From: an uncultured Carnobacterium sp.
GTDB taxonomy: Bacteria > Bacillota > Bacilli > Lactobacillales > Aerococcaceae
Direction: 5' to 3'
Assembly (NCBI GenBank): GCA_937923125.1
Contig: CALALK010000089.1
Location: 1-5,044, forward strand
DNA: 5,044 bases
Part shown: positions 1 through 4,990 of the stretch, in pieces
Numbering within the stretch: the stretch's first letter is position 1
How the letters are laid out: the number at the start of each line of letters is the position of its first letter
Notes under the pieces: generated by a model
The model's input: the letters and a program-made list of their open reading frames with translations, nothing else
Databases searched by the model: none
Told to the model about the DNA's origin: nothing
Translations under genes and position numbers: made by a program

Positions 1-718
1 TTAATCCGATGTCAGCACCAGTTTCTTTTACAAATTCCACTAACGCTTCTGGATGTGTGGATCCAACACCGTCGTTAATATTAACGCCGTTTGGTTTGTC
101 TCCCATTGTGTGGAAGTCTGTGTCTAAATCAGCGAATAAACGTGTTAACATTGAAGCTGTTGCTCCGTTTGCTCCGTCTAGCGCTACTTTAATTCCAGAT
201 AAAGACTCTACCGTATTTTGTAGGAATTGGCTGTATTTCAACGTTCCTTCTAAATACTCATCCACTGTTCCTAATGCATCTGTTGAAGGACGTGGTAATG
301 TATCTTCTTTTGCATCTAATAATGCTTCGATTTGTGCTTCCGTTTCATCCGTTAATTTGAACCCGTCTGAACCGAAGAATTTAATTCCGTTATCTTGTGC
401 TGGGTTGTGTGATGCTGAAATCATAACCCCAGCTACAGCCCCTTGCATGCGTGTTAAGTACGCAACACCTGGAGTTGGAATGACTCCAAGTTGCATCACT
501 TCAATCCCTACAGAAAGTAATCCTGCGATTAAAGCATGCTCTAATAATTGGCCTGAAATACGAGTGTCACGCCCCACTAATACGCGTGGATGTGCGTTTC
601 CTTCCGCTTGTTGCAATAAAACGTAACCGCCGTAACGACCTAGTTTAAATGCTAATTCAGGTGTTAATTCTGCATTCGCTACTCCGCGAACGCCATCTGT
701 TCCAAAATATTTCCCCAT
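1..718 (-). CDS. glmM: Phosphoglucosamine mutase GlmM, N-terminal 239 residues (cut by window edge)
   Basis: This cytoplasmic enzyme interconverts glucosamine-6-phosphate and glucosamine-1-phosphate, the step before GlmU in UDP-GlcNAc and hence peptidoglycan synthesis. The translation begins [12 protein letters not shown], the family's characteristic start. The active-site loop SASHNP is at residues 101-106, and S103 is the expected phosphoserine. Basic and sugar-phosphate segments VGRDTRISG (48-56) and NGIKFF (110-115) are also intact. The frame is open to the left edge. The window ends at GADIGL, just before the place where the Mg-binding DGDGDR motif is expected, so about 210 residues (metal loop, sugar loop and C-terminal phosphate-binding domain) lie outside; the family is usually about 450 residues. 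The ATG at 716-718 has an AAGGAG ribosome binding site at 728-733. It lies 21 nt after cdaR, as the last visible gene of the cdaA-cdaR-glmM operon. GlmM is known to bind and inhibit CdaA in several Firmicutes. Confidence 0.97.
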   Translation of the reverse strand, partial: MGKYFGTDGVRGVANAELTPELAFKLGRYGGYVLLQQAEGNAHPRVLVGRDTRISGQLLEHALIAGLLSVGIEVMQLGVIPTPGVAYLTRMQGAVAGVMISASHNPAQDNGIKFFGSDGFKLTDETEAQIEALLDAKEDTLPRPSTDALGTVDEYLEGTLKYSQFLQNTVESLSGIKVALDGANGATASMLTRLFADLDTDFHTMGDKPNGVNINDGVGSTHPEALVEFVKETGADIGL

Positions 719-739
719 TGTGTTGTTCTCCTTCACCCG

Positions 740-1774
740 TTATTGGGCTTGTGTTGTTTGTTCTTTTGTGGTTTCTGCCGGTTCTTCTGTTGTCACAGTT
801 TGTGTGGTCGACGCCTCTGTCGCCGTTAGACTGTTAATTGTCACCGTAATTGTAACCTCGATGGTTTCAGGTGAAATGCTATGCACCCCTGAAGGCAGCG
901 TCAACGTAATTGTTTTAGTTGTCGACTGCGTAATATTGCTCACATCCACCACCACTGGAAGTGCCCTGATTTGGTCTAAGCTCGATTGAGCTCCTAAAAT
1001 TGTAACTTGCTTAGTAGTAGAATTCAATAAATATGAATACCGTGAAGAATTTCCTGTCGCTGTTAAAATAATCGGTACCGTCTTCTGACTAGAAGAAATT
1101 GGCACACGAACTTGCACGCGTTCTGGATCAATTTTCACTGCTACAGGTTTCCCTGTTGCGTCTACTGCTTGTAATTGAGCCGTAGTCGTATAGTCTGTTT
1201 TTGTTCCCTCAGGAATCGCAACATTTGCGACTACTTTATCCACTTGGTTCACGATGGATGTTGCTGCTTTCACCGTTACAGTTGCTGGTGAAGCGACTCC
1301 TTCGCCGACTTGATAGCCATTTCCAATACTTGAAGCATCGGCCTTCACGACAACTGGAACTTCCTTCGTCGTAATCTTTTCGATGTTAATTTCTACTGTT
1401 TCTGGAGACACGATTCCATGAACTCCTGTCGGTAATCCTGTCACTTCCAACGTAATCGTATGTTTTCCTTCTCCTAATTCAGACAAATTAGGTGTCTTCA
1501 CACGATAAGTTCCATTGCCTGTTGTGCTTAACAGTAAGCTGCTAGATCCTTCGAGTCGTAAAGCGACTGAATCTGGCAATCCTGTTACAGCATATTCTTC
1601 ACTATTGATATCAACGTAGATGGGTACATTCGTAATCGTATTTGAACTGGTTTGTGAGTTCAATGATGTTGAACGTAATCCACCGTTTGCATCCGTTGCT
1701 AACGCGAATAGGAAGATGGTTAAAATAAACGACATCACTAGTAAGAATGATTTACGATTCATCCATTCAGCCAT
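740..1774 (-). CDS. cdaR: CdaR, YbbR-domain regulator of the diadenylate cyclase CdaA
   Basis: This is a membrane-anchored extracellular protein that modulates CdaA. The 344-residue product has a short N-terminus (MAEWMNRKS), one transmembrane segment at about residues 9-27, then three YbbR-type beta-rich repeats. The repeats start near NVPIYVDI (49), KEVPVVVKAD (137) and KTVPIILTAT (231). Two of them end in the typical G(V)H.I(V)SPET(V/I)E phrase, at about 117-128 and 296-306. A Thr/Glu/Gln-rich tail (about 315-344) follows the last repeat and is probably disordered. I chose the ATG at 1774, not an upstream in-frame ATG at 1846, because AAAGGAGGT lies 7 nt before it and because the longer form would add 24 residues inside cdaA. 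The start overlaps the end of cdaA by 8 nt, which implies translational coupling. The stop is TAA at 740-742. Domain identity is clear; repeat boundaries are approximate. Confidence 0.93.
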   Translation of the reverse strand: MAEWMNRKSFLLVMSFILTIFLFALATDANGGLRSTSLNSQTSSNTITNVPIYVDINSEEYAVTGLPDSVALRLEGSSSLLLSTTGNGTYRVKTPNLSELGEGKHTITLEVTGLPTGVHGIVSPETVEINIEKITTKEVPVVVKADASSIGNGYQVGEGVASPATVTVKAATSIVNQVDKVVANVAIPEGTKTDYTTTAQLQAVDATGKPVAVKIDPERVQVRVPISSSQKTVPIILTATGNSSRYSYLLNSTTKQVTILGAQSSLDQIRALPVVVDVSNITQSTTKTITLTLPSGVHSISPETIEVTITVTINSLTATEASTTQTVTTEEPAETTKEQTTQAQ

Positions 1775-2612
1775 TTGAACGACCTCCTTTGAAGAAGTCA
1801 CGTACCCAACGAACAATCGTTGGCTCTGCATCTCCTTGGTCTTCAACCACTAGTTGTTCAGATAGAACCGCTACTAATTCGCTTGAACTTAACTCACGGT
1901 GTAATTTCTCACGAATCGCAACGCTGACTTTCCCTGTTTCTTCAGAAATGATAATCGTAATCGCATCGCTCACTTCACTAAGTCCGATAGCGGCACGGTG
2001 ACGCGTTCCTAATTCTTTCGGAATCATCTTATTCTCAGAAAGTGGCAAGTAGCACGCTGCTGCGGCAATCTTATAGTCACGAATAATCACAGCTCCATCG
2101 TGAAGCGGTGTATTCGGGATGAAAATATTCGTAATCAACTGATTCGAGATATCTGAATGAATCGGAATCCCAGTATTGATAAACTCTTCCAATGAGTTTC
2201 CTTGTTCAATCGAAATCAACGCTCCGATACGACGTTTCGCCATATATTGAATCGCTGTATTCAATTCGGAAATCATGACTTCTGCTTCGTTCGCACTTTC
2301 GTATTTACGAGAGAAGAAGTTTGAACGACCGATGTGCTCTAACCCACGACGAATTTCTGGTTGGAAAACAATCAGCGCCGCCACAACTCCCCATTGAATC
2401 ACGAAGTTCATAATCCAGTCCAAGGTGTTCAATCCAAGGAAGAAACTAATAAACTTAACCGCTGCGATGACCGCAATTCCCTTCATTAGGTTAATCGCAC
2501 GAGTTCCTTTAATAATGACTAAAATATTATAGAGTATATACCACACAATCAGAATATCAATCAGATTGCGAAAACTCCCCCATGAAAATAAACTGTCCCA
2601 ATTTATTTGCAT
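1767..2612 (-). CDS. cdaA: Membrane diadenylate cyclase CdaA (DAC domain)
   Basis: CdaA condenses two ATP to cyclic di-AMP, the second messenger controlling potassium and osmolyte uptake and cell-wall homeostasis in Firmicutes. The 281-residue protein, a typical length, has three predicted N-terminal transmembrane helices (about residues 17-35, 39-60 and 66-84). They are followed by the family segment FQPEIRRGLEHIGR (83-96) and a cytoplasmic DAC domain from about 110 to 255. Both catalytic signatures are intact: DGA at 172-174 within LHDGAVIIRD, and GTRHRAA at 202-208. The ATG at 2612 is preceded by AGAGAGG at suitable spacing. The gene is first in the operon, with cdaR and glmM downstream and a promoter about 40 nt upstream. 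Nothing is missing or unusual. Confidence 0.97.
   Translation of the reverse strand: MQINWDSLFSWGSFRNLIDILIVWYILYNILVIIKGTRAINLMKGIAVIAAVKFISFFLGLNTLDWIMNFVIQWGVVAALIVFQPEIRRGLEHIGRSNFFSRKYESANEAEVMISELNTAIQYMAKRRIGALISIEQGNSLEEFINTGIPIHSDISNQLITNIFIPNTPLHDGAVIIRDYKIAAAACYLPLSENKMIPKELGTRHRAAIGLSEVSDAITIIISEETGKVSVAIREKLHRELSSSELVAVLSEQLVVEDQGDAEPTIVRWVRDFFKGGRSNG
1782..1790 (-). promoter_or_regulatory. Ribosome binding site that fixes the cdaR start
   Basis: AAAGGAGGT on the minus strand lies 7 nt upstream of the ATG at 1774 and inside the last codons of cdaA. It is a near-perfect Shine-Dalgarno sequence and is the main reason to reject the longer reading from 1846. Confidence 0.9.
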
Positions 2613-2648
2613 AAAGTTAACCTCTCTTCCACCAATATGTACCTTTCT

Positions 2649-2677
2649 ATTATAGCACAGATAGCCCCTAAACTAAA
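2649..2677 (-). promoter_or_regulatory. Promoter of the cdaA-cdaR-glmM operon
   Basis: On the minus strand there is a perfect TATAAT (2649-2654) with an upstream TGn (2655-2657), making an extended -10. The -35 at 2672-2677 (TTTAGT, 17-nt spacer) is weak, as is common with extended -10 elements. Transcription would start near 2642, giving a leader of about 30 nt before cdaA. No attenuator or riboswitch fits in such a short leader. Confidence 0.75.
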
Positions 2678-2717
2678 AAGTGCACGATTATTAATATAAC
2701 AATAAAAATCAAGTGTG

Positions 2718-2731
2718 TTAAAACGCAAATG
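2718..2731 (+). promoter_or_regulatory. Weak second cre-like core (tentative)
   Basis: The sequence TTAAAACGCAAATG keeps the central AAAACGCAAA expected of a catabolite-responsive element (TGWAARCGYWWWCA), but it differs from the outer consensus at three positions. It lies 44 bp upstream of the better cre-like site at 2762-2775, about four helical turns. It could be chance in AT-rich DNA. Confidence 0.2.
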
Positions 2732-2757
2732 TTCTTACAGAATTCGGAAAATAATCA

Positions 2758-2786
2758 TTTACAAAAACGCTTACATATGTTAACCT
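2758..2786 (+). promoter_or_regulatory. Candidate promoter of the plus-strand small-gene locus
   Basis: TTTACA (2758-2763) is separated by 17 nt from TAACCT (2781-2786), which is preceded by TGn at 2778-2780, forming an extended -10. The -10 itself is poor (T, A and final T match). The position is right for the 31-residue ORF at 2838, giving a leader of about 45 nt, and no better promoter is visible before the downstream genes. It is divergent from the cdaA promoter, about 100 bp away. Confidence 0.5.
2762..2775 (+). promoter_or_regulatory. cre-like site in the promoter spacer
   Basis: CAAAAACGCTTACA fits the Gram-positive catabolite-responsive element consensus TGWAARCGYWWWCA at every position except the first two (CA in place of TG). 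It lies between the -35 and -10 of the candidate promoter, where bound CcpA would block RNA polymerase. This predicts catabolite repression of the small-gene locus. The missing TG makes this uncertain. Confidence 0.4.
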
Positions 2787-2837
2787 GAGCTTGAAATAGC
2801 ACTACAAAATAACATCCATTCAAAAGGAGGAACTATC

Positions 2838-2933
2838 ATGAAAGACGATCGTAAGGGATATATTATTGCTGGAGTTTTAGGTTTTCTCACTTATTTTGTA
2901 GGAAGCACCATTTACTATTTATTAACTCATTAA
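2838..2933 (+). CDS. 31-residue single-pass membrane peptide, function unknown
   Basis: I do not recognise this family. The ORF encodes a charged N-terminus (MKDDRKG), a hydrophobic stretch from about residue 8 to 29 with spaced glycines (G12, G15, G22) and aromatics (Y8, F16, Y19, F20, Y26, Y27), and the end LLTH. A single membrane-spanning helix is predicted, and the Lys/Arg residues suggest the N-terminus stays inside. It is supported by a near-ideal AAAGGAGG (2823-2830) 7 nt before the ATG and by a candidate promoter upstream. There is no signal-peptidase site and no double-glycine leader. No terminator is visible before the next gene 125 nt downstream, so it may be cotranscribed with the three paralogous genes. 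It could be a small membrane regulator, a toxin-like peptide or a leaderless bacteriocin-like peptide; sequence alone does not decide. Confidence 0.6.
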   Translation: MKDDRKGYIIAGVLGFLTYFVGSTIYYLLTH

Positions 2934-3058
2934 TAATTTTGTACAACAGATATTTACAACAAGCGCGAGGTTCTAGAAACTTTTTAACCGAAATGGAACT
3001 AGCATTGGTCCCTATGATATGTATGGAAATTACCTAAGACCGTAACAGGAGGTCAACT

Positions 3059-3346
3059 ATGTCAGTTTTTACTCTAGGAAATTATACAGTGCATCTAGGC
3101 ACAGATTTACTTGGGGTTCAGTTACCTGAAGGGCTAAAGATTTTATCTTCTCGCACTCTTCAAACTTACTTATTTATCCTATATAACTCTGACACAGACA
3201 GCTGTGATATTATCAATGGTGGCAACGCATCTTACATGATTCAACACCATCAAATTTTCGTTGAAATAGCGTTTCCTGATGAATTTCAATACATCCTTCA
3301 CCCTAATTTTGAAGGACACAGTAATCATTTAGGGGGGATAGAATGA
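3059..3346 (+). CDS. Small protein of unknown function, paralogue 1 of 3
   Basis: I do not recognise this 95-residue protein. It has no signal peptide or membrane segment, so it is probably cytoplasmic. It opens with LGNYTVHL (6-13), then LKIL (26-29), YNSDTDSCDI (42-51) and IFVEIAFPDE (66-75). The pattern of alternating hydrophobic residues suggests a mostly beta fold. All these blocks align with the two following genes. A C-terminal extension after about residue 76 (HPNFEGHSNH, 81-90) has no counterpart in paralogue 3. The ATG has AGGAGGT at 3047-3053, 5 nt upstream. The stop overlaps the next start as ATGA. The 125 nt upstream hold no good promoter, which suggests transcription from upstream of the 31-residue ORF. 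Confidence 0.75.
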   Translation: MSVFTLGNYTVHLGTDLLGVQLPEGLKILSSRTLQTYLFILYNSDTDSCDIINGGNASYMIQHHQIFVEIAFPDEFQYILHPNFEGHSNHLGGIE

Positions 3347-3627
3347 CATTCCAAAATTTTTTCATTGGAGATTATACAGTTCAAATTCCTCTTTCTTTTG
3401 AAGTGATTCATCAAGAAAACGAAGAGCTAATAGTATTAACTCCACCTACTTATCACAGCACTGCACGTATATATATCTGCCCAGAAACCAAACAATTACA
3501 CTTCACGAATCTCGGATTGATGAAAGTAAGAATTGCGGAAGAAAACATTCAAATAATTCCGTTAAAAAAAGAAGAGTATTCTTTTCTGAATCTGAATCGT
3601 GATTCTATTGATTTAATGGAGGAGTAA
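3343..3627 (+). CDS. Small protein of unknown function, paralogue 2 of 3
   Basis: This 94-residue, probably cytoplasmic protein has no recognisable known domain. Blocks shared with its neighbours are IGDYTVQI (8-15), LIVL (29-32), a Y..C-P-E-T segment at about 44-49 and IQIIP (69-73). It is the most diverged in the middle and has a Lys/Glu-rich then acidic C-terminus (KKEE at 75-78; final DLMEE). Its ATG overlaps the stop of paralogue 1 by 4 nt (ATGA), with a G-rich ribosome binding site (AGGGGGGA, 3331-3338) inside the upstream gene. Translation is therefore probably coupled. Confidence 0.75.
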   Translation: MTFQNFFIGDYTVQIPLSFEVIHQENEELIVLTPPTYHSTARIYICPETKQLHFTNLGLMKVRIAEENIQIIPLKKEEYSFLNLNRDSIDLMEE

Positions 3628-3629
3628 AA

Positions 3630-3863
3630 ATGGAGACAATAAAATTAGGAACTTATTCTATTCATATCTCACCTAACATCGACACAGTAATGGATATAAG
3701 TAATAAAAAATTATTGCTTTGTCATAAGAGTGCGTTAAATACGATTGGATTGCTCACTTATAATGAGCAAACTGACACTATAAAATTTAACTGTCGATGG
3801 ACTATCGACTTTGAAATGCATGAAAAAGACATTACAGTCGTGCTGCCAGAAGGACTAGACTAA
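3630..3863 (+). CDS. Small protein of unknown function, paralogue 3 of 3
   Basis: This 77-residue protein is the shortest of the three. It shows LGTYSIHI (6-13), LLLC (28-31), YNEQTDTIKF (44-53) and ITVVLPE (68-74), matching paralogue 1 best. It ends right after the last shared block, so it may represent the minimal domain. No membrane segment or signal peptide is visible. GGAGGAG (3618-3624) lies 5 nt before the ATG, and the gap to the previous stop is 2 nt, which supports one operon. A strong terminator begins 12 nt after the stop. Function is unknown. Confidence 0.75.
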   Translation: METIKLGTYSIHISPNIDTVMDISNKKLLLCHKSALNTIGLLTYNEQTDTIKFNCRWTIDFEMHEKDITVVLPEGLD

Positions 3864-3874
3864 AATAAAATAAA

Positions 3875-3913
3875 AAAATAAGCTTTCATCTAAAAAAGAT
3901 GAAAGCTTATTTT
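3875..3913. terminator. Bidirectional intrinsic terminator between convergent genes
   Basis: A perfect 16-bp inverted repeat (3875-3890 with 3898-3913) encloses a 7-nt loop, TAAAAAA. The A/T-rich outer stem gives U-runs on both strands (TATTTTCTTTTA rightwards and a long T-rich tract leftwards). It closes the small-gene operon on the plus strand and lies only 3 nt past the stop of the SdpI-like gene on the minus strand, so it probably serves both transcripts. Confidence 0.93.
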
Positions 3914-3916
3914 CTT

Positions 3917-4570
3917 TTATGCTGCTTCAACATTTGCAATGTAGTAAGAATAACCACCCGTCACTGCGATTAAAATAATCATAATCATCGTTGCGACAAG
4001 AATGGCAACATTATTTCCCATGAAGATTCCTGTAAGCATCATGAGGACACCTGCCACTACAGAGGCAATTCCGAAGAATCGTTGTGTTTTACGGAAGGCT
4101 GCGTCATTGTTTTTAAGCCATGAAGCACGGAATCCAAAGTGTTTTGAATTCTCTTTAATTTTTGGCGCTAGATTTCCGATAAGAATAAAGAATACCCCTA
4201 GAATAAATGTGATAAATCGGCTCATTTGCGCACCTGCTGTCATTCCACCTAGGTATAACCAGAATTGGAAGTAAGCAATGACGTTCAATAACAATAAGAG
4301 AATCCAGCTAATTGAGCGAGCCGTTCTTACATTGCCCCCTGTTAGTTTTGGAGATGAGCTTGCAACACGAATCGCAAACCCAAGAATCGCTACAAGAATT
4401 GGGAAGAGAAAGATTGAGAATCTACTTGCCGTTGCCGTCACATTCCCCGCCAAGTCCATACGCGATACAATCGTTTCAGGTAAGAACCATACCACAAAGA
4501 GTGATACAACGAGTGGTGCAAACATCAATGCGAGATAGGCATATTTTTTAAATTGTTTTACTTGTTCCAT
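3917..4570 (-). CDS. SdpI-family immunity/signalling membrane protein
   Basis: In Bacillus subtilis, SdpI protects against the SdpC toxin and, when it detects the toxin, sequesters the repressor SdpR at the membrane. This 217-residue protein has six predicted membrane helices (about 11-31, 51-70, 88-108, 116-133, 164-183 and 187-212), like SdpI. The N-terminal DUF1648-type part has FLPETIVSRMDLAGNV (29-44). The SdpI domain has the hallmark GNLAPKIKENS (132-142), FGFR..W (145-151) and RKTQRFFG (160-167). I chose the ATG at 4570 because GGGGG (4579-4583) lies 8 nt upstream and because an earlier in-frame ATG at 4606 would overlap the repressor gene by 35 nt. The gene is 1 nt from the end of the repressor gene, so the pair is cotranscribed. 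No sdpABC toxin genes are visible, so its natural ligand is unknown. Confidence 0.88.
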   Translation of the reverse strand: MEQVKQFKKYAYLALMFAPLVVSLFVVWFLPETIVSRMDLAGNVTATASRFSIFLFPILVAILGFAIRVASSSPKLTGGNVRTARSISWILLLLLNVIAYFQFWLYLGGMTAGAQMSRFITFILGVFFILIGNLAPKIKENSKHFGFRASWLKNNDAAFRKTQRFFGIASVVAGVLMMLTGIFMGNNVAILVATMIMIILIAVTGGYSYYIANVEAA

Positions 4571-4571
4571 G

Positions 4572-4838
4572 TTATTTTCCCCCAATAATTTGATTGATCC
4601 ATACAATGGCTTCGTCCAGTACGGTCAAATTCAATTCATAATAAATAAAGTTTTTATAGCGTGTTTCATAGATTAAATCAGCGTTTTTTAGCTTTCTAAG
4701 GTGATAGGATAAGGCTTGCGGCGTCATCCCAATCATCGTGGCAAGGTCACCGGTGTTGGTCTTCCCTTTTCGCAGGATTTCCAAAATCTGGCGACGCGTT
4801 TCATCAGAAAGAGCGGCCATTACTTCGTTCACTGCCAT
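4572..4838 (-). CDS. ArsR-family repressor, SdpR-like
   Basis: This is an 88-residue winged-helix DNA-binding protein, the usual length for the SdpR group. It shows the ALSDETRRQILEIL start of the fold (9-22), a helix-turn-helix at about 27-56 with recognition helix TPQALSYHLRKLKNADL (39-55), and a wing reading RYKNFIYYELN (60-70). The IYYELN-TVLDEAIVWI pattern at the C-terminus resembles B. subtilis SdpR as I know it. There are no cysteines, so the classic ArsR metal site is absent and metal sensing is unlikely. It is immediately upstream of the SdpI-like gene. By analogy it represses this operon until SdpI binds it at the membrane. The ribosome binding site (GAAAGAAG, 4847-4855) is weak, which would keep repressor levels low. 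Confidence 0.9.
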   Translation of the reverse strand: MAVNEVMAALSDETRRQILEILRKGKTNTGDLATMIGMTPQALSYHLRKLKNADLIYETRYKNFIYYELNLTVLDEAIVWINQIIGGK

Positions 4839-4876
4839 GATCTCATCTTCTTTCTATTTAAATTTATCTTTAATTA

Positions 4877-4886
4877 GAGTATACTC
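4877..4886. promoter_or_regulatory. 10-bp palindrome over the repressor-gene -10: candidate operator
   Basis: GAGTATACTC is a perfect 10-bp palindrome that contains the -10 hexamer of the sdpR-like promoter. Autorepressors of the ArsR family commonly bind dyads at this position, so it is a plausible autoregulatory site. Short palindromes also occur by chance. Confidence 0.35.
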
Positions 4887-4906
4887 CTGCGATTCGTAAA
4901 AAGCAA
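4878..4906 (-). promoter_or_regulatory. Promoter of the repressor-SdpI operon
   Basis: On the minus strand, TTGCTT (4901-4906) and TATACT (4878-4883) are separated by 17 nt. The -10 matches consensus at five of six positions and the -35 has the TTG core. The start site would be near 4871, about 33 nt before the repressor ATG. Confidence 0.7.
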
Positions 4907-4909
4907 TCA

Positions 4910-4933
4910 TTATTTAAAAATATTTTTTAATAA
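4910..4933. promoter_or_regulatory. 24-bp AT-rich near-perfect palindrome: candidate repressor operator
   Basis: Positions 4910-4933 form a dyad centred between 4921 and 4922, with 11 of 12 pairs matching (the mismatch is T4915/T4928). It lies just upstream of the -35 of the repressor promoter. Length and AT-richness resemble ArsR-family operators, which are imperfect dyads of about this size. The UP-element position is an alternative explanation, since such A/T tracts can also activate the promoter. Confidence 0.4.
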
Positions 4934-4945
4934 CTTTGCATATTA

Positions 4946-4990
4946 AAGATGATACCTTCGGGTCCTTACGGATTCCTTCGGTATCATCTT
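4946..4990. terminator. Long hairpin, possible terminator, with three CCTTCGG-type repeats
   Basis: Outer arms 4946-4956 (AAGATGATACC) and 4980-4990 pair perfectly over 11 bp. Inside, 4960-4965 can pair with 4970-4975 around TTAC when read on the plus strand, including two G-T wobbles. The T-run after the stem is interrupted on both strands (CTTCTTAAATTT rightwards, CTTTAATAT leftwards), so termination is plausible but not strong. It may end a minus-strand gene lying beyond the right edge, insulating the repressor promoter. The last stretch, 4991-5044, holds no ORF I can support. Confidence 0.5.

Noticed and set aside
9..626. Plus-strand 205-codon open frame
   Set aside because: It is the antisense shadow of glmM, whose minus-strand translation carries all family motifs; no ribosome binding site precedes the plus-strand start.
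1775..1846. Longer cdaR reading from an ATG at 1846
   Set aside because: It would add 24 residues fully inside cdaA, without a good ribosome binding site, and would place a polar segment before the signal anchor; the ATG at 1774 has an ideal AAAGGAGGT.
2966..2990. Possible terminator after the 31-residue ORF (GGTT/AACC with a T-run)
   Set aside because: Only about four base pairs close a long loop and the T-run is inside the loop, so it is not a credible terminator.
3004..3018. TATGAT at 3013-3018 as a promoter for paralogue 1
   Set aside because: No -35-like sequence exists at 16-18 nt upstream and there is no TGn extension.
2993..3037. 14-codon ORF (starting MELALVP) between the membrane peptide and paralogue 1, considered as a leader peptide
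   Set aside because: It has no ribosome binding site and no attenuator-like hairpins follow it.
4002..4551. Several plus-strand open frames of 79-90 codons
   Set aside because: They lie opposite the SdpI-like gene, have no recognisable features, and the minus-strand frame explains the region fully.
4571..4606. Longer SdpI-like reading from an ATG at 4606
   Set aside because: It overlaps the repressor gene by 35 nt, while the ATG at 4570 has a GGGGG ribosome binding site at the right spacing and matches the family's N-terminus length.
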